From Lunularia cruciata (lineage: Eukaryota; Streptophyta; Marchantiopsida; Lunulariales; Lunulariaceae), in NCBI GenBank assembly GCA_948567375.1, contig OX419756.1:70136333-70200332 (forward strand): a stretch of DNA of 64,000 nt, read 5' to 3'. A model generated the notes under the pieces. The model ran no database searches and was not told where the DNA came from. It saw nothing but the letters and a program-made list of their open reading frames with translations. The translations under genes were made by a program, and so were the position numbers. This document shows positions 1-10,600 of this stretch, in pieces (position 1 is the stretch's first letter; every line of letters begins with the position of its first letter).

Positions 1-272
1 TGGTTTAGATTTTGAATGGAGGATTGAATAAGTATGGTTTGTGGAGACGCCACTTGGGTGATTGAGACCTCCAATTACCTTGGTTGACCATGTGCTATTG
101 GTTCAGCAAGCAAGCCTCTTTAACATCCTTCTCTTCTTACTTTCTACTCTATAGACAAGATCTAAATTTAAATACAGCCATTCATTGCAATGTTATTGTA
201 GTTTTCAACTTAGATGATCCACATGTATGGATGAGTGCATGCTATCATTGAGGATAGATCTTTCCAAGAGTG

Positions 273-605
273 ATGCCAATGGCCTTTGAGAACTTAGCAA
301 TTTCTTAGCATAAGGATACCGTATGCTATGCTACTATTCAAGGAAGAGGTTATAGACCTTTCATCTATTGATTTCATCCAAGTGATTATGTATATCTACA
401 ATAGATTACACCAATGATATTTGATGTGACTATAGGCCACAATATCTTGAAAGTGCATGAGGTTTTGCCTTTTGGAGTCATCATATTAGAAGGATATGAT
501 GATGTTTTTTGGAAGGATCATGTGTACAATTGTGCGCCATGTCATCTTCCAAACATTGATGACACTATGGACCTAAGCTTGGCAATTATAAATGCAAGCT
601 TGTAG
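273..605 (+). pseudogene. Retroelement pol C-terminal domain, decayed (MT-type element, second copy)
   Basis: One continuous frame from the ATG at 273 to the TAG at 603-605, broken by three internal stops. It reads as the region after the integrase core of a plant retroelement polyprotein: a PMAFENLAI start, then SDYVYLQ, then a beta-rich stretch with HNILKVHEVLPFGVIILEG, then NCAPCHLPNIDDTMD. Spaced hydrophobic and basic residues and the closing NCAPCHLP motif are, from memory, typical of the tail of pol proteins in plant retroelements that also carry a methyltransferase. The PHD-like segment follows at once and an LTR-D follows that, so this is the 3' end of an element whose 5' part lies left of the window. 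Family assignment is inference; the open frame and motifs are seen directly. Confidence 0.55.
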
Positions 606-742
606 TGTTTATTATGTGGCTCTTATGGTAGAGTTGTTATTATGTTGGTATGTGATAGCTATTGGGAGGATGTCATATGGTAAGTTTGGCTCCTCTTCTC
701 ATGGTGATTTCTCAAGGACAATTGTTATGTCCTCAATGTACT
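606..742 (+). pseudogene. PHD-finger-like segment at the end of the retroelement polyprotein, frameshifted
   Basis: Immediately after the stop ending the preceding domain, the same frame gives CLLCGS (606-623), then MLVCDSY, and a second frame from about 676 gives SLAPLLMVISQGQ followed by CPQC (728-739). Order and spacing resemble a PHD zinc finger: CxxC, hydrophobic-LLCD-x-C, LxPPL, PxGxWxCPxC. One zinc cysteine appears as Tyr (CDSY for CDSC), the central His is not seen, and one frameshift lies between the halves. PHD fingers bind histone H3 tails; here it would be the C-terminal domain of a retroelement polyprotein. A decayed RING or unrelated zinc ribbon is possible. Confidence 0.45.
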
Positions 743-1389
743 TGACCTATAGCTAGTTCAATCCTTCTATGGTATAGATGGTAAATAGGCTACTAACAAT
801 GAGGCTCAATACGACTTGACCTCTTGATCTTTGCCCACCATAAGGCATATCACATACTTGGAGTAGATTGCTATCTAGAGTTAGAGGAACTTAGGAGGTA
901 ATTGTGACACTTTAGAGTTCATGTGTGACTTTTGCATGAGTTGTGCTTCTATAATGTATGATGTTGACTATGATGTATGTTGTTGTGGTGCCCACATTTT
1001 TTGTTTTTTTTCTATTTATTAGCATTTGAGGGAAGAAGTAAGCACAGAAAGCCGAATTGCAAAAGAAGAATGGACAGAAGTAACTTCGGAGGAAAGCCAA
1101 AGAAGGCAAAATTAGATCCAATGATGGAGGTACTCAGAAGAAGGGTACGATGGGAAAAAAATCCAAAGAGCATCATCTTTGGGTCGAAAGGTGCAGGTGA
1201 TACAAAGACCATCTAAAAACCTTGGTACATGGCAAGAAAGTACACTTCAAGAAACGACAGAGGCAGAAGAAGCATGTCTTGATAGTGACCAGACATCAAC
1301 ACACAGAAGAGAGGAAGTTGAATTTGAAATCGACTAAAGAATGACTGCAATTTGGGGTAATATAAAATTGCGATTGCACAAGAACAAAT

Positions 1390-2657
1390 TGAATATGCCA
1401 AGTAAATTTCCAATTCCTTTGAGTAGTAGTCCTGCAGTAATGCATGTCCGAAAGCCAATTGAGAGTGCAATTTTCCAAAATCTAGAAGGGGTTAGAGTGT
1501 CTTGTCCAAGAGAGAGCATCGTCTTTCAATGCCAAAGAAAGAGAGAGCAGAACATGGTGAAAAAGGTCACAAATGCTCTGGCGGTGCAAAGTTTTGCAAT
1601 TCATAGGTTAGATGTGGTAGCCAGAATCGAGGTCTTGAATAGACTTTGTATTACGTTTTAAGCATGGAATTGGAATTTCAGTTTCCCAAGAATTATGGTA
1701 GAGATAGCTTCCAATAATTGTGAGGAGGGTCCCAAAGTTGAAGGGAAGAGAGGAAATCCGGCTTGATGGATTGAGTCAGATTGGAGGTTAGTATTGGGGA
1801 AGGAAATAGGAGAATCGATGGGGATCACCTTCTATCGGAAGTGTGATGCTACAGAAGAGATGGCGGAAATCCGAAACTCTTTCTTTGCTCCAAGAACCAC
1901 GAATGGCTACAAGGTGGAGTCCTATCAAGATCCAATTAGGAGAAGTATCATGGGGCGATGATGGCCATGTTCAAGCTAGAACATGCAGCAAGCGGTCTTC
2001 TTCTACTAGATGTTTGTAGGGGTAAAGGTGAATTGGGCGAAGTGTTTTCACCATCGAACGAGGCAGATAGTAATCAATTGGCAAATAGGTTCGCCTCTCC
2101 ATTATTTTGCACCATTTGTAGCACACTTCTACTTCGGGTTGAATTTGCTAACAGTGGAGGAGAGGCATCACATGGTGTCCTATTTCCATCCTGATTTAAA
2201 ACGGGAAGCGGATGAAGAAGAGCGACAATATATGAGACAACTACGAGCCAATGATGAACACTTCTTGAAGACATGACAATGGAAGATGGAAGAAGTCACC
2301 AATTCAAAGAAGAAGAAGCGCAATAAACCCAAAGAGGCAAAGTCGCCTCCTGCTCAAAGGAAGAATCAAAGACTGGTTGTGCAGAGTAAGAAGGTGGTGA
2401 GAGAAGCATCATTGGAATTAGAGTCTGAAGAAGAAACAACGTCGCGAGGAGAAGAATCAGAAGAGGATGAACTCACCTTACAAAGTGAGGAGTTTGGAAG
2501 TGATAGTGAGGGGGAACCTGAGGTTCAACAAGCAGTGGGAGTTAGTGAAGCTTGCCATGCAATGATTGATAGAGTACCAGGAACAACGAGTCATTGCGTA
2601 GGCCTGGTGGTGGATAAGCAGAGACCAGAGGAAAAGGAGGAGTATCCTACGCGGTAG
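1390..2657 (+). pseudogene. LTR-A internal ORF remnant (copy A)
   Basis: Decayed copy of the large LTR-A reading frame. FAIHRLDVVARIEVLNRLCITF (near 1,591-1,660) matches the N-terminal domain of copy C. Frames further on give PLHYFAPFVAHFYFGLNLL, then a YFHPDLKREADEEE block (2,187-2,235) and an acidic Ser/Glu-rich tail (2,286-2,657). Several frameshifts and stops interrupt it, and the coiled coil present in copies B, C and D is deleted. No known function or family is recognised. Confidence 0.55.
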
Positions 2658-2728
2658 AGTTCAATTGGTAATGGAGAAGAGATGTTAGGAAGTGGTGTAT
2701 AAGTAGGAAGAACTGCTGTTTGCTTCAG

Positions 2729-2736
2729 TATTTAAG
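2729..2736 (+). promoter_or_regulatory. TATA-like box of LTR-A (copy A)
   Basis: TATTTAAG, conserved in position and sequence in all four long LTR-A copies (2,729, 25,383, 30,640 and, on the minus strand, 38,797). It lies about 670 bp before the LTR 3' end and about 120 bp after the ORF stop in copies with an intact C-terminus. It is the likely core promoter separating U3 from R; inferred from position only. Confidence 0.45.
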
Positions 2737-3907
2737 GGGAGCATATGTAGTATTATGTTGTTCAGTATTCAAATTTCTGAAGATAGATAAAGCAAAGTAT
2801 TGTTTCCAATGCTCGTCACTTGAGCTTAATTCCAATTGTCAATTTTGTGTTTGTGTTTGTGAGTGTGTGAAGAATTCCAAAATGCAAGTCAGTGTGTCTG
2901 TGGATGTTGGATTTTGTAGCCTTGATCTTCATTCTGTGTGTTTGATCTTGAGTGAAGTGCATCGGAGCAATGCCTTGACAGATCTGAGAGGAATTATAGT
3001 ATTGGTAGTATTCTGCATTTGTGAGTGCAACACAAAGTTGATGTGAAGCAATTTCAATCGAGGAAGTTGTGCCTTCAGTGGAGGGGTGGAACACAATTCT
3101 GAGGCAAAATTGTTCTTCGTAGTGAAGTGCCATCTTCGGGAGAATTTGAATCATCACAATCAAGAGTTGTTTGGATAAAATTTGCTATATTGTGATTATG
3201 TGTGTGTGTATTCGTGACAAGTTGTCAAGATTGTGAGCTTGTTACTCTCTTCTGGGTGTAGTTTCTACCTGAGAGATTAAAGAAGAAATCATGAAGAACT
3301 ACAAGTTATTTTTTGACTTTGTATTTGACCAATTTTGACTCGTATCTGTGCGTGAACAAACTTTACTTACCCGATTACCGCAAATGTGATATTTGCCAGG
3401 TTGTCAGAGTTGTGTAGCAATGTATATACACAAGATGGCTATTATGACATTTGTAGTGCCAAAGCTAGTTTTCTCATATGTTGGATTGTTAGTCTTGGTA
3501 GTTAGAGTTATACCAATAGTGGCTCAAATACTACTTAATTGCAACTATATTTTATATTAGGGCTATTAATCACACCATTAGAGCCATTATTTGCACCATC
3601 AATTGCACCATCATGTGGGTTATCAATAGCAATGTTAGGGTTGGAGTTCAAGTTCAAGTCTAGAGAGGTCTACCTTTGAAGTGCAACTCCAAAGAGCTCA
3701 CTTCTTTGATGTTGCACCTTTGAGCTCCTAGCTATGGTGGATAGAGGCCAACAAGCATCACCTTGAGTCTCTTAGCTAGAGTGGATGTGGCTTGACTATG
3801 TAATCAAAGCACATGGATGATATTTTATGGATTTGAGAGTTTCATTTATCCATGAGAGTGTGACCACCTTATCGATTTGAATGATATGATTATGATTTAT
3901 TTGATTA

Positions 3908-3995
3908 TTGTGGCACTTTATAGTTCATAGGTGATGTTTGCATAAGTTTTACTTCTATGGTGTATGAGTTTGAGAGCAATGTATGTTGTGTAAGT
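3908..3995 (+). repeat. Second copy of the LTR-D-type start sequence
   Basis: TGTGGCACTTTATAGTTC and the following 80 bases repeat 903-983 plus 3,414-3,430 (the same sequence without the copy A insertion) in direct orientation, with scattered mismatches. It begins just where the LTR-D match breaks off at 3,898. It is probably the start of a second LTR or a tandem duplication junction. Confidence 0.4.
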
Positions 3996-4425
3996 ATGTA
4001 TTTGCGCATGAAAAGGGTTGTGTGGTGTATATTTTTCCAAAAGTTACTTTTTATTTTTTCTCTCTTTTCCACAAGTATATGGTAGGATAATTGCTTTTTC
4101 AAGAAAGAAAACCTCTTAATTTGGAGTTGTGCTTATACATGCAAGGTTAAAAAGGGAACAAGTATGAAGCCAAAAGTATTCTAAAGGAAGAATGTGAAAG
4201 GTATCAGGTTTGAATAATGGTCGGAGGTAAAGAACTCAAGTATGAATGACCTTCAGACCCACAGACCATACAATGAAAGTGCCACCCCCAAGATAAAGAA
4301 TTTCCACCAAAGACTAATGTTGTATGTTGGTTTGCTTAGCAAATGAAAAGGTAATTTAGTGCTATTTATCTCTATAATCTTGGAGAAGATTGTACAACAT
4401 ATCACATGGTTGAGCGGTTGCCATG
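3996..4425. other. Intergenic or repeat DNA, no gene recognised
   Basis: AT-rich sequence between the duplicated LTR-D start and the LTR-B fragment. Only short accidental frames are present, and I see no conserved motif. Confidence 0.5.
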
Positions 4426-4999
4426 TGTAATATTCTAAGGATAGGAAAACCCCAAAAGAAACAGAAGAGAAACATAAGGCTTTGATGCACCAAAGGAGCA
4501 CCTTGTCTTTATTATAAAGCAAAGAATATCTACTCAAAGGGAGCTCAACCTTTTGATCATATACATGGATTGGTGACATGTTAACAAGCTTCACCCTTAG
4601 ATTAGTTGTATGGATTGGTGCTATGTTGATCCTTGTCTTATCTAGTTGGTCAAACAAGTCTCATTGAAGGGAATATTTGGGGAATATTCTTGTAAGAAGC
4701 TCAAAACAACATGGGCGAGATATTGTTAGGAAGCTCTTGATGAGATGAACAAAGGAGGAGAAAGAAACTCTTTTTCCTATTGTTAGGGATTTTTTTCATT
4801 TTTCAAGGCCTAATTCATCTATTTGAGTATCCAAAATTGGCTCTTAAGTTTTTAGGGTATTTTTGGCCTCTGCCTTATTAGTGGAAGTACTCTTTTGGTG
4901 ACACCTCTATCTAAATCTATTTAGACAATCATATATAACATCCTTCTAGATATTACCAAACCAATTTCCACCTTTAGATAACTAGGTAATAGTTTTACA
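4426..4999 (-). mobile_element. LTR-B, 3' LTR of a truncated minus-strand Gypsy
   Basis: Begins TGTAATATTCTAAGGATAGG and ends TTTTACA on the + strand. It aligns along its length with the LTRs of G2 (35,887-36,597 and 45,522-46,228), but is more diverged and shortened. A CT-rich run follows at 5,000-5,016, a minus-strand polypurine tract, as in G2. Together these identify it as the 3' LTR of an older relative of G2. Confidence 0.65.
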
Positions 5000-5217
5000 A
5001 ATCTCCCCTTCCCCCTATTAATATCTAACATCCTTGTTGCAAAGTTGTTGCTCAAAAGATTACACTAACACTAGTGCATGGATTAAGTTAATTGTTGGCT
5101 CCCTATTACCCATACAATGTATGAGATATTTCACATGCGGATGGCCAGTAATATGGATGCATTTCTAGAGAATATATTCAACTCAGTACTCCTCCATGCC
5201 ATCAATGAGTGTTGGAT
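5000..5217 (-). pseudogene. 3' end of Gypsy internal region (LTR-B family), truncated
   Basis: Matches 36,598-36,825 of G2 in order: the polypurine tract, the stretch with GTTGTTGCTCAAA, then CCATCAATGAGTGTTGGA. It stops exactly at 5,217, where LTR-C begins. The LTR-C element therefore seems to have inserted into this Gypsy; the rest of the Gypsy is not adjacent. Confidence 0.6.
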
Positions 5218-5937
5218 TGTAACACCCATCTATGCATGTATGTGCTATTGTGATATTCAGTAATATTATAAATATAATATTGATATTATAAACATTTGAG
5301 AGATATTATTTATATAGAGATAAGTATGATTCTACATTAGTCATGAGTAACTAAAGTTAGTCACAACTAAAATAGAGGTAGCTATACTTTGGAGGAAGTG
5401 GAAAAGATGAGCACTACAATTTTGGATTCTAGTGTATTGACTTGGCATTATTCCTAGGTGTTTGGCTTTGAAGAAAGAGTTGAGAACTCTTGGACCCACA
5501 AGCCTTTTTGTTTTGGATTCTTCTATAGTCAAAGGATAGCCCATGTGAGGGAATCCTTGACTTAGTGATTGGGTCAAGATAAGACCACATGCTTAGGAGA
5601 ATATTCCAAGGAGCATGATATTCCTTTAGCCTAGTCCCTTAGCTTTTTGACTTTATTTGACTTTTAGCCTAGTAACTTGAGTTACTCCAATAATTAGTAA
5701 CTTTGATGTGTAACTAGTTCACAAGTATATAAAAAAGGGATGAGGAGGTACTCATCATCCTTTCATTTGCAATCATCTCTCCCTCATTGAGTTCTCTAGT
5801 GAACAATGTCTTGAGCCTTGGAGTGTTAACCTTGGAGAAGTATGATGGAGTTGGGGTTCTTTGCCTTCTTAGCCCATGGTGCACTATCATAATAGCCATC
5901 AAAGGTTCATCCAGAGTGAGAGATAGGCTGGCTCACA
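5218..5937 (+). mobile_element. LTR-C, probable 5' LTR
   Basis: Starts TGTAACACCC and ends GGCTGGCTCACA. It matches the solo LTR-C copies at 18,260-18,948 and 47,714-48,401 along its length. Unlike those, it has no matching flanking duplication (GGAT on the left, TTTT on the right) and is followed by gag-like sequence, so it is read as the 5' LTR of an element with internal DNA to the right. Confidence 0.6.
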
Positions 5938-6792
5938 TTTTTGGTTCCATTTTTGGGACCTTTCTAGAAGGCAAGATAATGTTCCTCATTCAATTCTACA
6001 TTAGGTAGAATGAGGCTATGATAGCTCACTTTGATAGAACATTAGGGGAGGAGAGAGTTGAACTTATGTTAGGGAACAAGACCCATTTGTATACCCTATT
6101 GTTCATTATGATGTCTTTGAGGTGATTTTGTACATTTGGTACACATGAGAGGAATTGGAAAGATTGTGTGAGGTGTATTGCAAATTTTGGGGATTACGGT
6201 GATTTTGGGCAAAATCTCAAGTTTGAGATCTGGATTTGGAATTTCTACACATAATGGCTTAGGCTATCCTTCCAGTTACCACACTTGAAATTATTATGAG
6301 AGCTAGTACACGCATTGAGTGGAAAGTTTTGAAAGTTGATAGGGTAAATTGCTCCTGCAACTGCATGCTCTTTGGAAAATTGTACAGAGTCTGCCATTTC
6401 TTCAGTTTTTTGTTGATTTTTCTAAGAAATTTTCAAGAAACTTCAGTGCCTAGTATTATACCTTTTGGCTCAAATATTAGAGAAAGATCATTTTTGCAAA
6501 AAAAATTATGAGTTTTTAAATTGAGGGGGGTGTTTTCAAACCAAATCTAAAATATATGTGTTGAATAGAAAGGTGCCTAGGCCAAATAGCTCAATGAAAA
6601 GATCTGAAATTTTCTAGAGAGGGAAAACCTAGAGTTTTGAGAAAGTGTGAAAAATTTTAGAAGACTGTGATATACAAGTTGAGAGATTTGAGTGACATTG
6701 TGAGGAAGGGTTTTGCAGAGTTGAGATCTCATGCATGAGGAGTGTGAGAGCAACAAAAAGCATGTTTGAGTGTTTAGACTCATATTGGGAAC

Positions 6793-7194
6793 ATGGAGGG
6801 TCACCAAGTGTGGAAATTGAGGTTATGCAAGGCTTCCCAAGGGTTTGAGGTGATTTTAGGGGTGGGTTTGAGGAAAAAAGAGTTTAGAATAGAATTTGAA
6901 GAGAGTGTTGAGAGGATCCAAAAACATACACCACTTGGAGGAAAGAGTGAATCTAAGTGTTTTTTCTACAAAGAGAAGGAATATAAGGCAAGTTCATGTC
7001 CATTGACCTTTGAGAGCAAGAAATCAAGGGAAAGGAGAGGCATAATTGACTTGGGTTTGCATGTTGGACCTTCTTCACCAAGATTGGGAGGGAGAAAATC
7101 TAAGACCAAGGAGTTATGTAGCGTTTGTGGAGTGGAAAGACTTCAAAAAGGACATGAGTGTAGTGGAGTAAAAATTTTTTGGAGACTTTGGTGA
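6793..7194 (+). CDS. Unrecognised ORF in the internal region of the LTR-C element
   Basis: A 133-codon open frame, basic, with a Cys/His cluster near its end: LCSVCGVERLQKGHEC (C-x2-C-x7-H-x-C). The spacing is not that of a retroviral zinc knuckle (C-x2-C-x4-H-x4-C). It lies between the LTR-C 5' LTR and the gag frame at 7,490, unusual because knuckles normally follow gag. It could be a rearranged nucleocapsid piece or a chance frame. No function is assigned. Confidence 0.3.
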   Translation: MEGHQVWKLRLCKASQGFEVILGVGLRKKEFRIEFEESVERIQKHTPLGGKSESKCFFYKEKEYKASSCPLTFESKKSRERRGIIDLGLHVGPSSPRLGGRKSKTKELCSVCGVERLQKGHECSGVKIFWRLW

Positions 7195-7489
7195 AAGATC
7201 TTAGAGAGAGTCTTAGTATAGCTATAGAAATACTACCGGCTAGTTCTCAAGATTAGTGATGGAGATAATCTTTCAACTTATGGATAAACTATCCATGAGA
7301 GTTTGATTCCTATGCACTCTAGGATTTGATGTTGCTATAGAAATCTGAGAGTAACTTGAACCTTTGGTGTTCCCTAGGATGGATTACTTTCAAATGGTGT
7401 TAGTTGTGTCCATACTTTTTTAGTTATAGAGTGAGAGAGAAGAAAAGAGAGAAGAATTTGAGAGAAAAGAAACATAGTGAGAAGTTAAG

Positions 7490-7987
7490 ATGGGGAAACT
7501 TCCGGTTTTCTTTGGCAAGGATGGAGAAGATATGAAGGCCTTTGTGAGAAACTTCAAGATAGCTTGCATAAGAAAAAATGAGAGAAGGAAGGATGAGTGG
7601 GTCTCATCATTACCAAATTTCTTTGAGGATGCATCACTTACATGGTATGAATCAGAAGACCAAAAGAGAGAGAAGAGAGATGGGCAAGAAGAATCTTGGG
7701 AGAGTTTGGCTTCAGCAATCATTGAGAACTTTCTTCTTGATGAGAGTTATGATAGATTGATTAGTGAAGTTACCTTTCTTAAACAAGGAGATGGAGAGAA
7801 AGTGAAAGTCTATGTGGAAAGAGTGGAGAAGTTGGATTCTAGATTTTGCATAGTGTTGAGGAAGGGTGGAGATGATGTGGAGACTACTATGATTGGCATA
7901 GGAGCCATGCTCACCAAGAATTTTGTGGGAGGGTTGAGACCACAAATAAGAAGCAAGGTGAGATATGAGAAAACTTTTTCCATGAAA
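7490..7987 (+). pseudogene. Retrotransposon gag (capsid domain), C-terminally truncated
   Basis: Open frame from the ATG at 7,490. The start MGKLPVFFGKDGEDMKAFVR, then WVSSLPNFFEDASLTWYES and ESWESLASAIIENF, follow the pattern of the retrotransposon gag domain (F-G-x5-F; LxGxAxxWY; W-x5-F-x-F). LISEVTFLKQGDGEKVKVYVERVEKL and a final FVGGLRPQIRSKV are also gag-like. Gag forms the particle that packages element RNA. After codon 166 the frame runs into inverted LTR-C sequence at 7,988, so the zinc knuckle, protease and pol are lost. Confidence 0.65.
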
Positions 7988-8299
7988 ACATGGGCTCTCC
8001 TTGGACTATAGAAGAATCCAAAACAAAAAGGTTTGCGGGCTCAAGAGTTTTCAACTCTTTCCTCAAAGCCAAACATCTAGGAATAATACCAAGTCAACAC
8101 ACTAGAATCCAAAATAATGGTGCTCATCTTTTCTACTTCCTCCAAATTAAGGTCCCTTCTATCTTAACTATGACTAAATTTAGCTAATCATGACTAATGT
8201 AGAACCATCCTTTATCTCTATATAAATAATATCTCTCAAGTACTTATAATACCAAGCTAAAGATCACAATACCACACACATGCACAAATGGGTGTTACA
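7988..8299 (-). mobile_element. LTR-C fragment, inverted
   Basis: Reverse complement of the first part of LTR-C: it ends GGGTGTTACA (LTR start TGTAACACCC), and 7,990-8,200 matches the GACTATAGAAGAATCC region of 5,218-5,560. Its orientation is opposite to the LTR at 5,218, so this is not a normal LTR pair. An inversion or an independent insertion with deletion is implied. Confidence 0.65.
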
Positions 8300-8960
8300 G
8301 GACAGACAAGGAAGGAGAAAACCATCAAAAGGCTGGCTGGCTGGTGTAAGAAGAGTAGGAAAAGGACATCGAAGGACAGAGAGAGATAACAACAAGGGAA
8401 ATTCTCAAGTTGGGGTTTTGCAAGATAGATAATAGGAAAGAAAAATTCTTGAGTTGGAGTTTGCAACGGACAGACAAGGAAGGAGAAAAATCATTGAGAG
8501 GCTGGCTGGCTGGCTGGTGCAAGAAGAGAAGGAAAAGGATATCAAAGGACAGAGAGAGATAATAGGGAGGGGAAATTCTAGAGTTGGGGCTTTGCAAGAG
8601 AGATAATAGGAAGGAAAAATATGTGGTTTTGCAAGAAGAGATAATAGGAAGGAAAAATTCTTGATGTTGTTTTCCTTCTCGTCCTACACCACTCACCTAG
8701 CCTCTTGATGATTTTTCTCCTTCCTTGTCTGTCCCTTGCAAACCTCCAACTGAAGAATTTTTCCTTCTTGTTGTCTCTCTCTGTCCTTTGATGTCCTTTT
8801 CCTTCTCTTCCTGCACCAGCCAGCCAGCCAGCCTCTCAATGATTTTTCTCCTTCCTTGTCTGTCCCTTGCAAAACCCCCAACTCAAGAATTTTCCTTTCT
8901 TGTTATCTCTCTCTATCCTTCGATGTCCTTTTCCTTCTTCCTTTGTTTTGTCACTCCTAA
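8300..8960. repeat. Inverted-repeat cluster with GGCTGGCTGGCT motifs
   Basis: A unit beginning GGACAGACAAGGAAGGAG with GGCTGGCTGGCTGG occurs at 8,300 and about 8,469. Its reverse complement (CTCCTTCCTTGTCTGTCC) occurs near 8,715 and 8,850, so the block is a large imperfect palindrome of about 170-bp units. A 13-bp inverted pair (8,292-8,304 and 9,158-9,170) brackets a slightly larger span. No coding signal is present; long frames here are by-products of low complexity. Confidence 0.6.
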
Positions 8961-9179
8961 ACACAAAAAATCCCCCAAGACTCATGTGCTCAAGGTAGCA
9001 CTAACTAAATACCTCATGTGACTCTTTGGTTCAAATGCTCTAACTAAAATACTCCCACAAGACTTATTTGCTCAAATGGCACTAAATAACATATTCCCAA
9101 GATTCTAGCACTATAAATGAAGTCTTGAGTTGATGTGTCACAAATTTAAGCTCCAAGTGTCCTGTAACACAAAGAGACT

Positions 9180-9765
9180 CTAGAGTCTAGGTACCATAAA
9201 AGGAAACTCTAGAGCTCACCAAATGGCACCAATGATAACTGTGGATCATTTTCTCGACAACACCATCCAAACCACTCTCTCTACTAAGCCATCTACCTCA
9301 GTGTGATCTTGAGATCTAGTATGATGATCAATCAAAGCCTCATCACACAAGACCTAAAACTCCTCCAAGAACTCTATACCCTAATCAGTCAAACCTCAGT
9401 TGGTGCACCAAAATGACTAAGAACTTGATATAGGAATGAGAAAGCCATCCCTTCACTAGACTTGTCAGGAATTGCCACCAACTCAATCCACTTGGAGAAG
9501 TGCTCCACCATCACCAAAACATACCAATGATGTCTCACAGTCAACGGTAAAGGTCCAATGAAGTCCAAAATCCAATGGTAATCCAATCCCATGATAGGTA
9601 ATGGGTGTAATTGTGGCATAGATAGGTAATCGGTCACAAACCACATATCTGGCAACAAACTATTGTACCTTGGTTTGCATATTGTGCCCCCAATAATGAC
9701 TCAAGAGTAAGCTATATGTACACTTTACTCCAAAATGTCCTAGCTCCTCATGAGCATGATGGACT
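9180..9765 (-). pseudogene. Gypsy G3 integrase, decayed
   Basis: On the minus strand the sequence gives an HHCC-type zinc region (HEELGHFGVK..., YWGH) near 9,690-9,765. The catalytic core runs to about 9,190: WILDFIGPLP with the first Asp (about 9,560), LTD-GIEFL with the second Asp, and HTEVDGLVER with the Glu. FSKWIELVAIPDKSSE between them is typical of Ty3/Gypsy integrases. Integrase inserts the cDNA into the host genome. Stops and frameshifts make it non-functional, and the C-terminus is lost near 9,170. Confidence 0.65.
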
Positions 9766-10249
9766 AACTGTGGTTTCTGAGACGGAAGTGGTACCACTCA
9801 CACTCTACTATCCTCCCATACACGCAAAAGGTGTTTACCCTCCAATCTGAATTGTCAGGCTTGCTGAAGGACACAATCTCTCTCCTTGGCCCCAACTATG
9901 CCACCCACAACACCAATGCAAAGATAGTCCATCACTAAGACATCACCATGGTTGTCTCGCTGAACTATACCAATCTCTTCACTCTTTGGATTTGTGACCT
10001 CAATAACTCCTCTTGTATGCGTTGAAAGAGATACCACCAAAGCCCAAAAAATATACACCAAAAGGCCAATGCATGCTAACATGGCACCATCTCCTCATCT
10101 GTCTCACCATGCCAACATGCTCCGATCTAATCCTACTCGCTAGGACATGGGTTTTTACTCAACCCATCTGCATCACGATTCACCACTCCAGGTCTATGAA
10201 CAACCATGAAATCATACTCTTATAAAAGTAGAGCCCTTTGTGCAAGCTT

Positions 10250-10600
10250 TGCTAAAAGCTTGTCGGACTCCATCAACGACTTCCACGGCTGATGATCAGT
10301 GATGAGAGTGAAGGGGTTACCAAACAGGTAACATCAGAAATGTGCTATTGCCCAAAGTACTACCAAGCACTCTCCCTCATATGAACTATATTTTTCCTCC
10401 GCTGAATTACTGGAGCAACTAGCAGAGGCCACCACAAACTCCTTCCCCTCATCATCATGTTGGGTAAGCACTGCTCCAAGCTCCAACATACTCCAATCAG
10501 TATGAACCTGAAATGGTTTTCCTATGATCGGTCTATTCAAAATAGGAGCAGATGTCAACCTCTCCTTGAGCTCTACAAAAGCTCTCCCCAACACCACTCC
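10250..10600 (-). pseudogene. Gypsy G3 RNase H region, decayed
   Basis: The frame 10,597-10,334 reads FVELKERLTSAPILNRP, then FQVHTDWSMLELGAVLTQHDDEGKEFVVASAS, then SSYEGECLVVLWAIAHF. This is the standard Ty3/Gypsy RT-RNase H linker and RNase H: the HTDWS position corresponds to the catalytic TDAS, and the Y-x3-E-x-E-CLAVVWA motif to the second acidic residue. RNase H removes element RNA from the RNA-DNA hybrid. TDAS to TDWS suggests decay. Confidence 0.65.

Larger units (their letters stand above)
984..3408 (+). mobile_element. Solo LTR-A, copy A (internally deleted)
   Basis: Starts TGTGGTGCCC and ends TTGTCAGA (CACA in the sister copies). It is flanked by a perfect 5-bp target duplication GTTGT at 979-983 and 3,409-3,413. 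At 2,425 bp it is about 1.35 kb shorter than copies C and D because the coiled-coil half of the internal reading frame is missing. A TATA-like TATTTAAG (2,729-2,736) lies 679 bp before the right end, the same place as in the other copies. There is no internal LTR pair, no PBS, and no gag or pol inside. A solo LTR left by LTR-LTR recombination is the best reading. Confidence 0.8.
903..3898 (+). mobile_element. 3' LTR (LTR-D family) of the left-edge element, split by solo LTR-A copy A
   Basis: The LTR appears to start at TGTGACACTT (903), after a purine-rich run ending near 902. It runs to 983, is interrupted by copy A (984-3,408 plus its 5-bp duplication) and resumes at 3,414. From about 3,430 to 3,898 it matches, in reverse complement, the LTR-D sequences at 49,904-51,560 and 20,115-21,415; for example the block around AAGAAGTGAACTCTTTGGAG is shared by all three. 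The match stops at about 3,898, so the LTR is truncated. Its orientation relative to the coding strand is the same as for the MT element at 15-21 kb, which links the two elements. Confidence 0.55.

Noticed and set aside
8257..9021. Overlapping frames with LSLSFDVLFLLFLHQPAS-like peptides on both strands
   Set aside because: Product of the inverted low-complexity repeat cluster; hydrophobic look is due to CT/TC-rich DNA.
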